Shown here: positions 22,657 through 33,906 of the stretch, in pieces
Layout of the letters: each line of letters opens with the position of its first letter
Numbering within the stretch: position 1 is the first letter of the stretch
Assembly (NCBI GenBank): GCA_947167105.1
Contig: CAMVGU010000025.1
Coordinates: 1 to 43,421, forward strand
DNA length: 43,421 bases
Origin: an uncultured Selenomonas sp.
GTDB taxonomy: Bacteria > Bacillota > Negativicutes > Selenomonadales > Selenomonadaceae
Reading direction: 5' to 3'
The notes under the pieces: generated by a model
What the model saw: the letters and a program-made list of their open reading frames with translations, nothing else
The model's database searches: none
Told to the model about the DNA's origin: nothing
Translations under genes and position numbers: made by a program

Positions 22657-23817
22657 ATGGACGAAGGGGCTCTGAAATCCTTTCTGGAGGAAACATTTGC
22701 CTGGCTCCACTCTCACCCGGAGCTGTCCTATGAGGAGCATGAAACCACGGCCAAGCTGAAGGAACTGCTGACAGATAAGCACATCACCCTGCTGGGCCTT
22801 CCCCTTGCCACCGGGGCGGCGGCTGAAATCGGCAGGAGCGGCCCTCTGGTTGCCCTGCGGGCGGATATAGATGGGCTGCCCATCACGGAGGCAAGCGGGC
22901 TGCCCTATGCCTCCCAAAACCGGGGCAGGATGCACGCCTGCGGCCATGATTTCCACGCGGCAGCCCTGCTGGGGGCTGCTATCCTGCTGAAAGAGCATGA
23001 AGCTGACCTTCCCGGCAGGGTGCGGCTTATCTTCCAGCCCGCCGAAGAAAACCCCGGCGGGGCAAGGAAAGTGCTGGAGACCGGCATCCTGAAAGGCGCC
23101 GGGGCTATCTTCGCCCTGCACACCTCCCCCCTGCTGCCCGTGGGCACCCTGGGACTGAGCCCCGGCCCGGTTATGGCAGCGGTGGACAGGTTTGTTATTC
23201 GTTTCCGTGGCCAGGGCTGCCATGCAGCCCACCCGGACAGGGGCGTTGACGTTATCACCCTGGCGGCGCACTTCATCAGCGCCCTGCAGACCCTCGTGAG
23301 CCGCAACTGTGACCCCTTTGCTGCCAATCTGGTCAGCATAACCAGGGTATCGGCAGGAAATACCTGGAATGTGCTGCCGGAAACGGCGGAGCTGGAAGGT
23401 ACTGCCCGCAGCATGACAAAGGAGGACAGGCGGCTTATCAGGGACAGGCTCCATGCCCTGGCACAGGGAGAGGCAGCGGCCTTCGGGGGAGAAGCCCTCA
23501 TTGACTGGCAGGCAGGGCCTCCCCCTACCACCAATGATGCCGGCTGGACGGATTTTGCCTTGGCTGTTGCCAGAAGGCAGGGCTTTGCCTTGCAGGATGC
23601 GCCCAAGTCCCTGGCGGGGGAGGATTTCGCCTATTACCAGGAACAGTTCCCCGGCGTATTTGCCTCCATAGGTACGGGACTTTCAGCTCCCAATCACAGC
23701 CCTGAATTCATCGCAGACCCTGCCGCCCTGCTGCCGGGGGCCAGGCTGCTGGCAGCGCTGGCTGCCGGGGCCTTGGGGAAGCTTGCGGGTGACTCTGTAT
23801 ATACTGCGGGATTATGA
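22657..23817 (+). CDS. M20-family amidohydrolase (N-acyl amino acid hydrolase type)
   Basis: A 386-residue metallohydrolase of peptidase family M20D. Motifs include SHPELSYEEHETT (~19-31), GPLVALRADIDGLPI, the metal-binding MHACGHDFH (C95, H97, D98), QPAEENPGG with the catalytic Glu, and HTSPLLPVG. The C-terminal SLAGEDFAYY includes the last metal ligand region. Such enzymes cleave N-acyl or N-acetyl amino acids, hippurate or related amides in the cytoplasm. The start ATG follows GAGGTGAATTT. It is a single gene with its own promoter and a shared terminator. Confidence 0.9.
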   Translation: MDEGALKSFLEETFAWLHSHPELSYEEHETTAKLKELLTDKHITLLGLPLATGAAAEIGRSGPLVALRADIDGLPITEASGLPYASQNRGRMHACGHDFHAAALLGAAILLKEHEADLPGRVRLIFQPAEENPGGARKVLETGILKGAGAIFALHTSPLLPVGTLGLSPGPVMAAVDRFVIRFRGQGCHAAHPDRGVDVITLAAHFISALQTLVSRNCDPFAANLVSITRVSAGNTWNVLPETAELEGTARSMTKEDRRLIRDRLHALAQGEAAAFGGEALIDWQAGPPPTTNDAGWTDFALAVARRQGFALQDAPKSLAGEDFAYYQEQFPGVFASIGTGLSAPNHSPEFIADPAALLPGARLLAALAAGALGKLAGDSVYTAGL

Positions 23818-23820
23818 CAA

Positions 23821-23871
23821 AGCCGCTTTATCCGCTTCCCATGGAAGCAGATAAAGCGGCTATTATTATTT
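23821..23871. terminator. Shared terminator between amidohydrolase and yoeB
   Basis: AGCCGCTTTATC (23821-23832) pairs with GATAAAGCGGCT (23850-23861); the inner GCTTCC/GGAAGC extends the stem. On the plus strand it is followed by ATTATTATTT. It overlaps the stop codon of the convergent toxin gene. Confidence 0.75.
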
Positions 23872-24132
23872 GTCACGGTAGTGGCCGCCGCATTGGATGA
23901 TGCTTATCGTGTCTCCCGTAATTTTATAGACAATGCGGTTCGCGCTGTCTATACGGCGGCTCCAATAGCCGCTTAAATCGCCCCTAAGCGGTTCAGGTTT
24001 GCCGATGCCATTGTATCCGTTGCGTTTGATATCGGCGATGAGTTTAATGATACGGGTCAGCGTCTTCTTATCCTCGGTCAGCCAATACGAAAAATCTGCC
24101 CAGCCGTCCTCGGTAAATTGAATGTCACTCAT
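23866..24132 (-). CDS. YoeB/Txe-family mRNA interferase toxin
   Basis: An 88-residue RelE-superfamily toxin. It has the YoeB pattern: FTEDGWADFSYWLTEDKKTL, KLIADIKRNGYNGIGKPEPL, then LSGYWSRRIDSANRIVYKI and the C-terminal CGGHYRDK containing the catalytic His-Tyr. These toxins cleave mRNA at the ribosome. The start ATG 24132 overlaps the antitoxin stop by 8 nt (ATGAGTGA), a typical antitoxin-first arrangement. It appears complete. Confidence 0.9.
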   Translation of the reverse strand: MSDIQFTEDGWADFSYWLTEDKKTLTRIIKLIADIKRNGYNGIGKPEPLRGDLSGYWSRRIDSANRIVYKITGDTISIIQCGGHYRDK

Positions 24133-24403
24133 TGGCAAGCCTTTCCAGTTCTTCCATGGACCTAGTAACGACCTGGCCAGCTTCAAGCTGGGCAATGGAC
24201 TTTCTCAACCGTGCCATATTTTTCTCGCTGTAAAAAGGGTCTTCCGGGGCAGATACTTCAAAGGGTATACGGCGTTCACTGGTGACTTTGCGGGCAAAAA
24301 TGGTAAAAGCGGTAGTGAGATTCATGCCCATTGCCTTGCAGACAGCTTCCATTTCCCGCTTAAGGTCAGAATCCATGCGCAAATTGATAGTTGCTTGTGC
24401 CAT
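24125..24403 (-). CDS. RelB/DinJ-family antitoxin
   Basis: A 92-residue ribbon-helix-helix antitoxin: ATINLRMDSDLKREMEAVCK, MGMNLTTAFTIFARKVTSER and RIPFEVSAPEDPFYSEKNMA, with a C-terminal helix that should cover the toxin. The start is ATG 24403 with GGAGG 8 nt upstream rather than 24418. It forms an operon with the YoeB toxin and is a close relative of the orphan antitoxin at 13797-14060. Confidence 0.9.
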   Translation of the reverse strand: MAQATINLRMDSDLKREMEAVCKAMGMNLTTAFTIFARKVTSERRIPFEVSAPEDPFYSEKNMARLRKSIAQLEAGQVVTRSMEELERLANE

Positions 24404-24424
24404 AAACAACACCTCCATGGTGCA

Positions 24425-24454
24425 ATTATATAATATATATAATTACACTGTAAA
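24425..24454 (-). promoter_or_regulatory. relB-yoeB promoter
   Basis: On the minus strand TTTACA (24454-24449), 18 bp, TATAAT (24430-24425). The spacer and -10 region are an AT-rich imperfect palindrome, a plausible antitoxin operator. Confidence 0.65.
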
Positions 24455-24490
24455 GATTTTTGTCAGGCGCTTCCCTTTGATTTTCCCACG

Positions 24491-24518
24491 AAAAAACACC
24501 ACCCTTTCGAGTGGTGTT
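24491..24518 (-). terminator. Intrinsic terminator of the gene at 24541-25278
   Basis: On the minus strand AACACCAC and GTGGTGTT pair around an 8-nt loop and are followed by TTTTTT. It lies 23 nt after the stop codon. Confidence 0.85.
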
Positions 24519-24540
24519 CGGAAATTTTACTATGTAAATG

Positions 24541-25278
24541 TCAAAGTGCAGCCATACCGCCTCCCATCAGTCCTGAAAGCAAAAATTCGGCAGGTACTCC
24601 AGTTACAAGATATTCAGATTTTTCTCCTAAAGAGGCCGCTTTCATTTCCATGTGGCGCTTGTATGCTATCTCATCGCTTATTTCCTGCATCATCTTGCGT
24701 TTGGCAAAGAGAGCTTCTTCCATCTCGGCCTGTTGCTTTTTCTTTCGTGTGCGTGTGCTGCTCCAAAAGCCTCCGCCAGATTCATTGTCAAACTGGCTTT
24801 TGGCAGATGATGGACTCCCGCCAAGATTCTTGCTCCAAGTGTGAGCATAACAGCCCTCACCGCCGTCAAACTCAAGCACTTCATAAGCTCCTTTATCGCC
24901 CAGGCCATAGAAGGGATTCGGGTACATTCTTCCGTCTTTGACGATATTCATCATCTTTTCTTCATACTCCGGGTCGCTTTTCATGCGATTCCAACACTTA
25001 TCAGAAATCTTGATGGTCTGCTCATCGAAAGGCCGGGTCGGACTAAAAGGGAAAGAATCAATTTTATCCCAAATGTAAGACTGATACTCATCCATAGTCA
25101 TATCTGCTGTGGATTTCGTTTCGCTGACACTTTCTGACGCAGTTTCGGCCTGCGCCTGAATAGATGCCAGCATATCCTTATAGGAAAGGTTGCTCGCGGT
25201 GTGCGATACTTTTTTCTGCACCCCGGAAATAAGGTTTTCCAGCCCATACATACCGCCCACATGAATAGTGTTGTTCAT
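24541..25278 (-). CDS. Unrecognised protein, possibly DUF6033-like
   Basis: A 245-residue soluble protein with no signal peptide. The middle contains DEYQSYIWDKIDSFPFSPTR and then TIKISDKCWNRMKSDPEYEE. This 'I-x-I-s-D-x-x-x-x-x-M-K-x-D-P-E-Y-E' pattern recurs in a poorly known Firmicutes family. Residues ~165-225 are highly charged with KKKQQAEMEEALFAKRKMMQ, probably a coiled coil, and the C-terminus is Gly-rich. The N-terminal MNNTIHVGGMYGLENLISG is low in complexity. The start is ATG 25278, with GGAGG about 10 nt upstream. It follows the signalling operon on the same strand, 129 bp away, with its own terminator. The role is unknown. Confidence 0.5.
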   Translation of the reverse strand: MNNTIHVGGMYGLENLISGVQKKVSHTASNLSYKDMLASIQAQAETASESVSETKSTADMTMDEYQSYIWDKIDSFPFSPTRPFDEQTIKISDKCWNRMKSDPEYEEKMMNIVKDGRMYPNPFYGLGDKGAYEVLEFDGGEGCYAHTWSKNLGGSPSSAKSQFDNESGGGFWSSTRTRKKKQQAEMEEALFAKRKMMQEISDEIAYKRHMEMKAASLGEKSEYLVTGVPAEFLLSGLMGGGMAAL

Positions 25279-25407
25279 ACTTTCATACCTCCTTTCTCCT
25301 TGCCGTGACATCCATGCCAAAAATTTCTGTCCGTCACCCCATATATCGAAAAACAACGGCAAACACTTAAACGGTTTAGTACGGAAGTACCAAATTTCGG
25401 CGTGAAA

Positions 25408-26742
25408 TCACGCCTTTTTCTCCCCCGTTTCCTTCCAACGCACGGACACCTGCACCTGGGCTTTTTCCTGGGTGAAGTCAATCCGGGCCTGGTATTTCCT
25501 GGCAAATTCCTCCAGGTAGGCCATGCCGATGCCGCGGCCGGGTGTGTCGGTGCGGGGGAGGTGGTTTGCTCCGAAGGTGAGGGGCTTATCTGACAGGTTG
25601 ATGATTTCCAGCAGGCATTCTCCGTCCTCCGCTTCCAGGCGGAGGGAGAGGAAGCGGCGTCCAGGAGGCTGTTGCTTTTCTGCTGTTACGGCGTTTTCCA
25701 GGAGGTTGGAGGTCAGCAGGGCCAGCTCGTGCTCGTCTGTAGCCAGGTTTTTGGGCAGACTGACTGTCACCTGGGGATTTATGCCCAGCTCCTCGGCCCG
25801 GTGGACGTAAGTGGCGAGGGCGGCGTTTATCAGGGGCGACTCGGCGAAAAGGTGCAGGGGTGTCCTGTCCAGGCGGCCCTCCAGGGCCTCTATGTACCGC
25901 AGGGCTTTTTTCCTTTCGCCCCTGGCCAGGTACCTTTCCAGGTGGCTGTAGCTGTCCTCCATTTCCTGCCAGAGAGCCATCAGTTCCCGGTTCCCGCTCT
26001 CGTGGAGCAGGTTGTACTCTCTGAGCACCGCGATATACCGGTGCATCCAGATGGATTCCTGCTGGTTGTGCCCGCTGCGTTCCGCCTGGTTGGTGGCAAT
26101 GCTCATGGCCCGGTAGACGAAGAAGAAGACCAGGGGCAGGCCCAGGCGGGCTATGCGGTACTGCCAGGTGTGGAAAAGCTGGCTGTCGGCCAGGGGCAGC
26201 GAGGCCCCGATAAAGATGATGAAGGGCAGGAGGGACATGGGCCAGCGAAAGAAGGTCGCAAAGAGCCGGGGGGAGGGGAGGATGCTCTGGAAAACAGCCC
26301 TTTCTGCCGGCAGCAGCAGGGCAAAGAGGGAGAGATAGAAGGCAGCGTGGACAAAGGAGAGGCTGCCCAGGTCCTCCGGGAAGCTCAAAAGCGATTCCAG
26401 TATGGCGGCTGCGGTGTGCAGCGTCAGCGCCCAAAGGCATTGCATGCCCAGGACAAAGACATGCACTGTCCTGGGGCGCTTGATGGCTATTAGGGATATG
26501 AGGAAGTAGGGCAGCCAGCCGAAGAACAAAATGGCTTTGTACAGGGGCACATTCAGCTCGTAGGCGGAGAGCAGCAGGGTGTTCAGGCTGATGCTGAGGA
26601 CGGCCCAGGTAAAAAGGAGCTGCCAGAGGCGTCTGCCCTCAAGGGGGGTGAGCCCCCCGCGGAAGGGCAGATAGCGCAGGTAAGCCCCGGCCAGTTGGAT
26701 CAGGGCAATGGTAAGGGCAAGCAGCAAAAAATTCAGCATCAT
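25408..26742 (-). CDS. Multi-TM GHKL sensor-kinase-like protein, ATP site intact
   Basis: A 444-residue protein. Residues 1-~215 contain six to seven membrane helices (AgrC/VirS-like topology). A coiled linker follows, then a GHKL ATPase domain (~300-440) with N-box NLLENAVTAE (346-355) and G-box GRGIGMAYL (402-410). In HPK10-type kinases the linker has an RHD...HH phospho-acceptor. Here the matching stretch is WQEMEDSYSHLER (258-270), so the acceptor His seems to be replaced by Glu. ATP binding is probable but autophosphorylation is doubtful. The start ATG overlaps the preceding stop (ATGA). It is the last gene of the signalling operon and a paralogue of the preceding gene. Confidence 0.72.
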   Translation of the reverse strand: MMLNFLLLALTIALIQLAGAYLRYLPFRGGLTPLEGRRLWQLLFTWAVLSISLNTLLLSAYELNVPLYKAILFFGWLPYFLISLIAIKRPRTVHVFVLGMQCLWALTLHTAAAILESLLSFPEDLGSLSFVHAAFYLSLFALLLPAERAVFQSILPSPRLFATFFRWPMSLLPFIIFIGASLPLADSQLFHTWQYRIARLGLPLVFFFVYRAMSIATNQAERSGHNQQESIWMHRYIAVLREYNLLHESGNRELMALWQEMEDSYSHLERYLARGERKKALRYIEALEGRLDRTPLHLFAESPLINAALATYVHRAEELGINPQVTVSLPKNLATDEHELALLTSNLLENAVTAEKQQPPGRRFLSLRLEAEDGECLLEIINLSDKPLTFGANHLPRTDTPGRGIGMAYLEEFARKYQARIDFTQEKAQVQVSVRWKETGEKKA

Positions 26743-28076
26743 AGGCTCCTATCCTCCCAACTCAGGGACAAGCGCACCCAGCCTTCCTGCTGGCAAAAGG
26801 AAACCTTCGCCCCGTATTTTTGGGCAAAGGCGGTCAGGGACAGGACTCCCAGGCCGTTCTCATCAATGGCCTTATCCTCCTGGGGCAGGCCCCGCTCGTC
26901 CAGGGGGAAGGGGGTCTCGTGCCGGTTCATCAGTTCCATTGTCCCCTTCCCCTCCCGGATGCGCAGTATGAGCATAAGCTCCCGCCTGCCTTCCGGCTGC
27001 TTGGTGCTGGCCTTGGCCGCCCGGAACAGCACATTGGCCAGCAGCAGGGCCAGGTCGCTTTCCGAGGTGTGCCATGTGTCCGGCAGGTCAAGCCGGGCAC
27101 TGACCTTGCAGCCCATGCCTTCGGCCCGGTTGATGCAGACGGAGAGCACGGAGTTGAGGAAGGGGGATTTGGTATATGAGACGGGCCGGGCCTTTTCCAG
27201 CCTGGCCCGGGCTGCCGCGATGGTCTTGCGTGCCCCCTCTGTTTCCCCCTGCTCCAGCAGGGCGTGAACGGCGCGGTAATTGCCCCTGAGTTCCTGCCTG
27301 AGCACGGCTATTTCCTCACTGTTTTTTTGACTGAGACGGCTGTATTCCTCCAGGGCTCCCAACTGCCCGCTCAGAAGCTGGTGGTTCTGCTCCCCCCGCT
27401 GCTGGGCGTAGAATTCCCTGGAGGCAAGGAGCACATAGCGATAGAAGAAAAAGAAAAACAGGGGCAGATAGATGCGGGACAGGCGCTCGGGCCAGGTGTG
27501 CCACAGCCGTCCGTCGGCCATCAGCAGCATGTGTCCGGAGATGATGGCCAGGGGCAGGAAGGCGATGTAGAGCCCCAGGGGCCGCAGGTCGAAGAACTTC
27601 CGGGAGGGCAGCAGTCTGGAAAACATGCCCCTGGCCAGGGGAAAGGCCAGGACAAACCAGAGCAGATACAGCCCGCCGTGTACGGTCAGGACGGTGGCCT
27701 CGGGGCTGTCCTGCATAAGCAGCGCCACGGCGATATTGCTCCAGTTATGCTGGAGAAAGCTCCAGATGGCAGACATGCCTACGACGAAAATATGCTGGCA
27801 GAGCTGACGGCGCACCACGGCCATGAAAATGGCCTGGTAGGGAATCCAGCCCAGCATCAGCACGGCTTTGTAGGCAACTACTTCAATCCCCGTATGCTGG
27901 AACAGCCAGTAGTAAAACAGGGCACCGTCAAAAAAGCCCCAGGCCAGGTAAAGGCCCCAGAGCCTGCGCCGCTCCCCTGCTTCCATGCCCTTCCGGAAGG
28001 CCAGGTAGCGCAGATAGGCATCGGCAAGCTGCGTGAGGGTGATGATTAAAGAAATGAGTATGATGCTTGTGTTCAC
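26739..28076 (-). CDS. Multi-TM GHKL-like protein, degenerate ATP site
   Basis: A 445-residue paralogue of the next gene, sharing the N-terminal pattern LTQLADAYLRYLAFRKGMEA and the same six to seven helix topology. In its C-terminal GHKL-like domain the N-box reads LLLANVLFRAAKAS (345-358): the Glu and Asn of the usual NLLENA are Phe and Arg. The G-box is reduced to ENGLGVLSL. The expected phospho-acceptor segment is LRQELRGNYRAVHALL (259-274), with Gln in place of His. It is therefore probably a pseudokinase. It starts at GTG 28076, 3 nt after the HD-GYP gene stop, with GAGG upstream, and overlaps the next gene by ATGA. A regulatory or ligand-sensing role is inferred. Confidence 0.7.
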   Translation of the reverse strand: MNTSIILISLIITLTQLADAYLRYLAFRKGMEAGERRRLWGLYLAWGFFDGALFYYWLFQHTGIEVVAYKAVLMLGWIPYQAIFMAVVRRQLCQHIFVVGMSAIWSFLQHNWSNIAVALLMQDSPEATVLTVHGGLYLLWFVLAFPLARGMFSRLLPSRKFFDLRPLGLYIAFLPLAIISGHMLLMADGRLWHTWPERLSRIYLPLFFFFFYRYVLLASREFYAQQRGEQNHQLLSGQLGALEEYSRLSQKNSEEIAVLRQELRGNYRAVHALLEQGETEGARKTIAAARARLEKARPVSYTKSPFLNSVLSVCINRAEGMGCKVSARLDLPDTWHTSESDLALLLANVLFRAAKASTKQPEGRRELMLILRIREGKGTMELMNRHETPFPLDERGLPQEDKAIDENGLGVLSLTAFAQKYGAKVSFCQQEGWVRLSLSWEDRSL

Positions 28077-28079
28077 TTG

Positions 28080-29139
28080 TTATGCCTCGTTTTCCGTCAG
28101 TTGTCCCCTCATTTGAAAATCCTTGTCCTCATCAATGAGCTGCAGCATGATTGCGGCAAAGACGGGGTCGAACTGCTTGCCAATGCCCCGCTCTATTTCG
28201 TAGCGTACACGGCTCTGCTCCATAATGCCCCGGTAGCTGCGGCAGGAAGTCATGGCATCATAGGCATCGGCCACGGCGATAATGCGGGCCTCTGTCGGTA
28301 TATCCGTTCCCTTCAGCCCCTGGGGATAGCCTTTGCCGTCATAACGCTCGTGATGGGAATGGGCCCCCAGAGTCAGCTGAGGAAAATCCACGATTTTCTT
28401 CAGGATGCTTGCGCCGATGGTGGTGTGGGACTTGATAATGCCGTACTCCTCATCGTTGAGGCGGGCGGGCTTGTTGATAATCTCATCGGGAATGCCGATT
28501 TTGCCCACATCATGCAAAAGCCCCATGCAGTAAACGTCGTACTGCTGGCGGGAGGTCCTCCCCGCAAGGGCGGCAATGTGCTTGGAGTATTCGGCTACCC
28601 GCAGGGAATGCCCCTTGGTGTACGGGTCCTTGGCATCCACCGTCTCTGCCAGTGCCAGCACTGTTTCATCAAAGAGCCGCGCCGTGGCGGCGGCCTGCTC
28701 CCTGGCAAGCTTCGTCTGCCGGTCCACCTCCCGGCGCAGATTGCGCTTCAGGTACTCGTTTTGCAGCACCCGCCGTACCCGCTCCTGCATGGCCATGGGG
28801 ACGAAGGGCTTGCGAATGAAATCCACGGCACCGGAGCGAAAGACCTCCGTTTCCAGATCCAGATCCGTATCCCCCGTCAGGATAATGACGGGGACATTTT
28901 TCATCTCCGCTCGGCTGTGCTTCATGTATTTCAGGGTCTCAAGCCCGTCCCTGCCCGGCATATTGTAGTCCATAAGCACGAGATCAACGCTGTTTTCCGC
29001 CAGGTAATTGAGAGCCTCAGTGCCGCTTTGGGCGGTTCTGACCTCCGTAAATTCCCCCAAAATCCTGCTGATCAGCAGGAGGTTGATTTCATCGTCATCC
29101 ACCGCAAAAATCAGCGGCTTTCTTTCCTCATAGCAATTT

Positions 29140-29147
<8 letters not shown>
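28080..29147 (-). CDS. Response regulator with HD-GYP c-di-GMP phosphodiesterase domain
   Basis: A 355-residue RpfG-type regulator. The receiver domain (~10-130) has acidic pocket DDD (~17-19), phospho-acceptor Asp60 in LVLMDYNMPG and Lys in DFIRKPF (~113). A helical linker leads to the HD-GYP domain (~160-345) with HD at 212-213 (GLLHDVGKIGIP), HHERYDGKGYPQG (265-277, containing HHE and GYP) and DAYDAMTSCRSYR. Such domains hydrolyse c-di-GMP to pGpG or GMP, in the cytoplasm. The start is ATG 29147 with GGGAGG upstream, overlapping the hybrid kinase stop by 8 nt. It is the obvious output for the adjacent hybrid kinase. Confidence 0.9.
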
Positions 29148-31741
<2,594 letters not shown>

Positions 31742-31749
<8 letters not shown>

Positions 31750-32848
31750 GGACTTCCACCCCCTGTACCAGCCAGTCCACCCGCTCCAGAAGCACATCAT
31801 CGCTGATGACCTCGTCAGGGGCGCACCGCAGGACTCCCTGGTTATCGTAAAGCTCCCCCGCGAAAATCAGACCCCCGGAGGTCAGCTCCCGTTTCAGGGC
31901 TTCTATCTGCCCTGCCGTATCCTCCGTGACGGCAGGGGAAAATTCGGAAAGGGAGACAGCGCTCCGCTCGAGCCCTAGCCAGTGGTTCCTGACCGTGTTC
32001 AGCTCCCCCTTCAAGTAGCGCTGCACAATGTCTGTATAGTAAAGATCCCAGCGGCAGATTACGGAGGTCAGATAATGGGGAGAATAGCCGGAGAGCAGCG
32101 CATTGTAGCCGATAAAGTCTACCCCCTGCTCCTCGGCAACCTGGCAGACGGCATCCTCGTCCTGGTGATAGGTCAGCACATCCGCCCCCCGTTCTTTGAT
32201 CAGCCGCTCGGCATTGGCCCTTTCCTTGGCCTCATCCTGCCAGGCCCCCGTCCAGATGACAAGGACTTTGGCCGCCGGATTCGTGCGCCGCACCCCCAGG
32301 GCGAAGGCATTGATGCCCCGCCTCACCTCGGAATTGGGCATGGCCGCCACATAGCCGATGGTGTTGGTCTTCGTCCTGAGCCCTGCCAGGGCACCCGACA
32401 GGAAGCGGGCCTGGTACATGCGCACGAAATAGGCCGTCATATTGCGGGCATGCACCTCGGCGGAGTTGGTGGCAAAGGCAACCTGGGGGTACTGCTCCAC
32501 CAGCTCCTTAGCCTCCAAGGAGTAGGAATAGCTGGCCAGGAAAATCATGCCCGCGCCTTCTTCGATAAGCTCCCGGATGGCCGCAGGGCACTCGCCGCTG
32601 TTTTCCCGCACCTTGTCCCGCACCAGGAGCTGAACGCCCAACTTGTCCGTTGCCGCCTTGATGCCCTCGTACTGGGAAGCGTTCCAGCCCGCCTCCCGTA
32701 TATCGCCGATGGTGATGAAGCCGACTTTGGCCCTTTGCTCCTCCTCCCGGCCAAAGCCCAGGGCCAGCACCATAAGCACCAGGAGCAGCACCACTCCCGC
32801 CCCCAGCAAGACCTTCCACCACCTGAATATTCTTCCGGAAAAATCCAT
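31742..32848 (-). CDS. BMP-family binding protein, membrane-anchored
   Basis: A 368-residue protein of the basic membrane protein/PnrA-like family (type I periplasmic-binding fold). VGFITIGDIREAGWNASQYE, GIKAATDKLG, GAGMIFLASYSYS, YPQVAFATNSAEVHARNMTA, RFLSGALAGLRTKTNTIGYV and AFALGVRRTNPAAKVLVIWT are family signatures. BMP proteins bind nucleosides or autoinducer-like ligands. It has a hydrophobic N-terminus (~12-31) but no lipobox Cys, so it is probably held by an uncleaved anchor. It is not linked to an ABC transporter but overlaps the hybrid kinase gene by 8 nt, pointing to a ligand-presenting sensor partner. The start ATG follows AGGAGGTAGCAT. Confidence 0.85.
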
Positions 32849-32895
32849 ATGCTACCTCCTGACTGACTATCTGCTGCAGGACATTCACTCATTTT

Positions 32896-32924
32896 ATAAT
32901 AGCCGATTTATTCAGAAAAAACAA
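32896..32924 (-). promoter_or_regulatory. Putative promoter of the signalling operon
   Basis: On the minus strand TTGTTT (32924-32919), 17 bp, TATTAT (32901-32896), about 50 bp before the BMP gene start. The -35 matches poorly and overlaps the T-tract of the preceding gene's terminator. Confidence 0.45.
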
Positions 32925-32960
32925 CACCGCCAGAAAAATCCAGCGATGTTTTTGGCGGTG
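32925..32960 (-). terminator. Terminator of the zinc-ribbon protein gene
   Basis: On the minus strand CACCGCCA and TGGCGGTG pair, with A/T pairs inside the loop, followed by TTGTTTTTTCT. It lies just after the stop at 32967. Confidence 0.8.
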
Positions 32961-32966
32961 CCTATG

Positions 32967-33884
32967 CTATTTTTCAAGGATGGTCAGCATAATAAATGCG
33001 CAGAAGGCAGCTCCGGGAAGATAGTACCACTTTTTCTTGGTTATCAGGCAGGCAAGAGCAAACAGGAGATTTCCCCCTCCGGCTATCAGAGCTACGAATT
33101 TACAAAAGGGTATGAACTGACGCGGTTCATGGAAATAGTAGGCGCCTGCCAGCGCCGCGAAGCTGACCGCCATGGCTCCGATTACGTAAAGAGGATTGTT
33201 TTTCCGCCAAATAAAGCTGTAATTATCCTTCACCAGCGGTATATGCCCGTCCGCAAAGTCAGCCGGGAAAATGGCTTTATGCAGGGCAACGAAAACATAA
33301 ATCAAGGGGCCTGCCGCCAGCAGCAAATGAGAGAGATTGAGAACGGCGGGGAGTAAGAGCAGCCCCAGCAGCATTATGCTGCATCCTGTACAGCTCATGC
33401 CGCAGCCCGTGCCGCAACCTTTGCCGCTGCCTTTGCCGCTGCCTTTGCCGCTTTCAGTGCCGGATTGTGATTCGTCATCTGCTGATATTCTGCCCCCGTA
33501 ATTGCCCAGCCCTCTGAGCCGTTCCAGTCCCTCCCATGCTTCCTGATTGCCGGGATTCAGCCTTAAGACTTCCTTGTAGCAGGCATAGGCTCTGCTGATA
33601 CTCCCGTTTTCCTCACAGCGCCGCCCCCTGGCCAGCACCTCCTGCCAGCTATCCTCCCTTTTAGCGGGCGGAGCTTCCGGGGGCAGGTAAGGGGGAGGCG
33701 CCTTATGCTCCGTTTCCTCCTCCTCGGCTTCCCAATTCAATATGTATTCGGTGCCGCAGTAGGGGCAGATGATTTCCTCCTGCCCCTGTTTTGGGGTGAG
33801 GGGAGAGCCGCAGCCATCGCAGTGAAAAGAGATTTTATGGGCGTTAAAAGACCGGTATTTTCTTTTACTCATGCAAAAACTCAC
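32967..33884 (-). CDS. Zinc-ribbon, TPR-like membrane protein
   Basis: A 305-residue protein with mixed domains. A zinc ribbon comes first (FHCDGCGSPL ... ICPYCGTEY, ~20-46), then an acidic/Pro-rich linker. A TPR-like helix pair follows (ARGRRCEENGSISRAYACYK, EVLRLNPGNQEAWEGL, ~84-122), then a Gly-Ser-Lys repeat (GKGSGKGSGKG) running into a Cys-rich GCGTGCGMSCTGC. Four to five membrane helices make up the C-terminal half. The repeat is a 12-bp tandem DNA repeat at about 33420-33455. The start is GTG 33884, with AAGGA 7 nt upstream; ATG 33872 is the alternative. No function is known to me. It is monocistronic. Confidence 0.65.
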   Translation of the reverse strand: MSFCMSKRKYRSFNAHKISFHCDGCGSPLTPKQGQEEIICPYCGTEYILNWEAEEEETEHKAPPPYLPPEAPPAKREDSWQEVLARGRRCEENGSISRAYACYKEVLRLNPGNQEAWEGLERLRGLGNYGGRISADDESQSGTESGKGSGKGSGKGCGTGCGMSCTGCSIMLLGLLLLPAVLNLSHLLLAAGPLIYVFVALHKAIFPADFADGHIPLVKDNYSFIWRKNNPLYVIGAMAVSFAALAGAYYFHEPRQFIPFCKFVALIAGGGNLLFALACLITKKKWYYLPGAAFCAFIMLTILEK

Positions 33885-33906
33885 TGCACCTTCCTTTGCC
33901 AGCCGC

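Noticed and set aside
25399..25419. Intrinsic terminator on the plus strand (GGCGTG/CACGCC then TTTTT)
   Set aside because: No plus-strand gene ends here; it overlaps the stop codon of the minus-strand GHKL gene and the stem is only 6 bp. On the minus strand the following run is not T-rich enough for a firm call.
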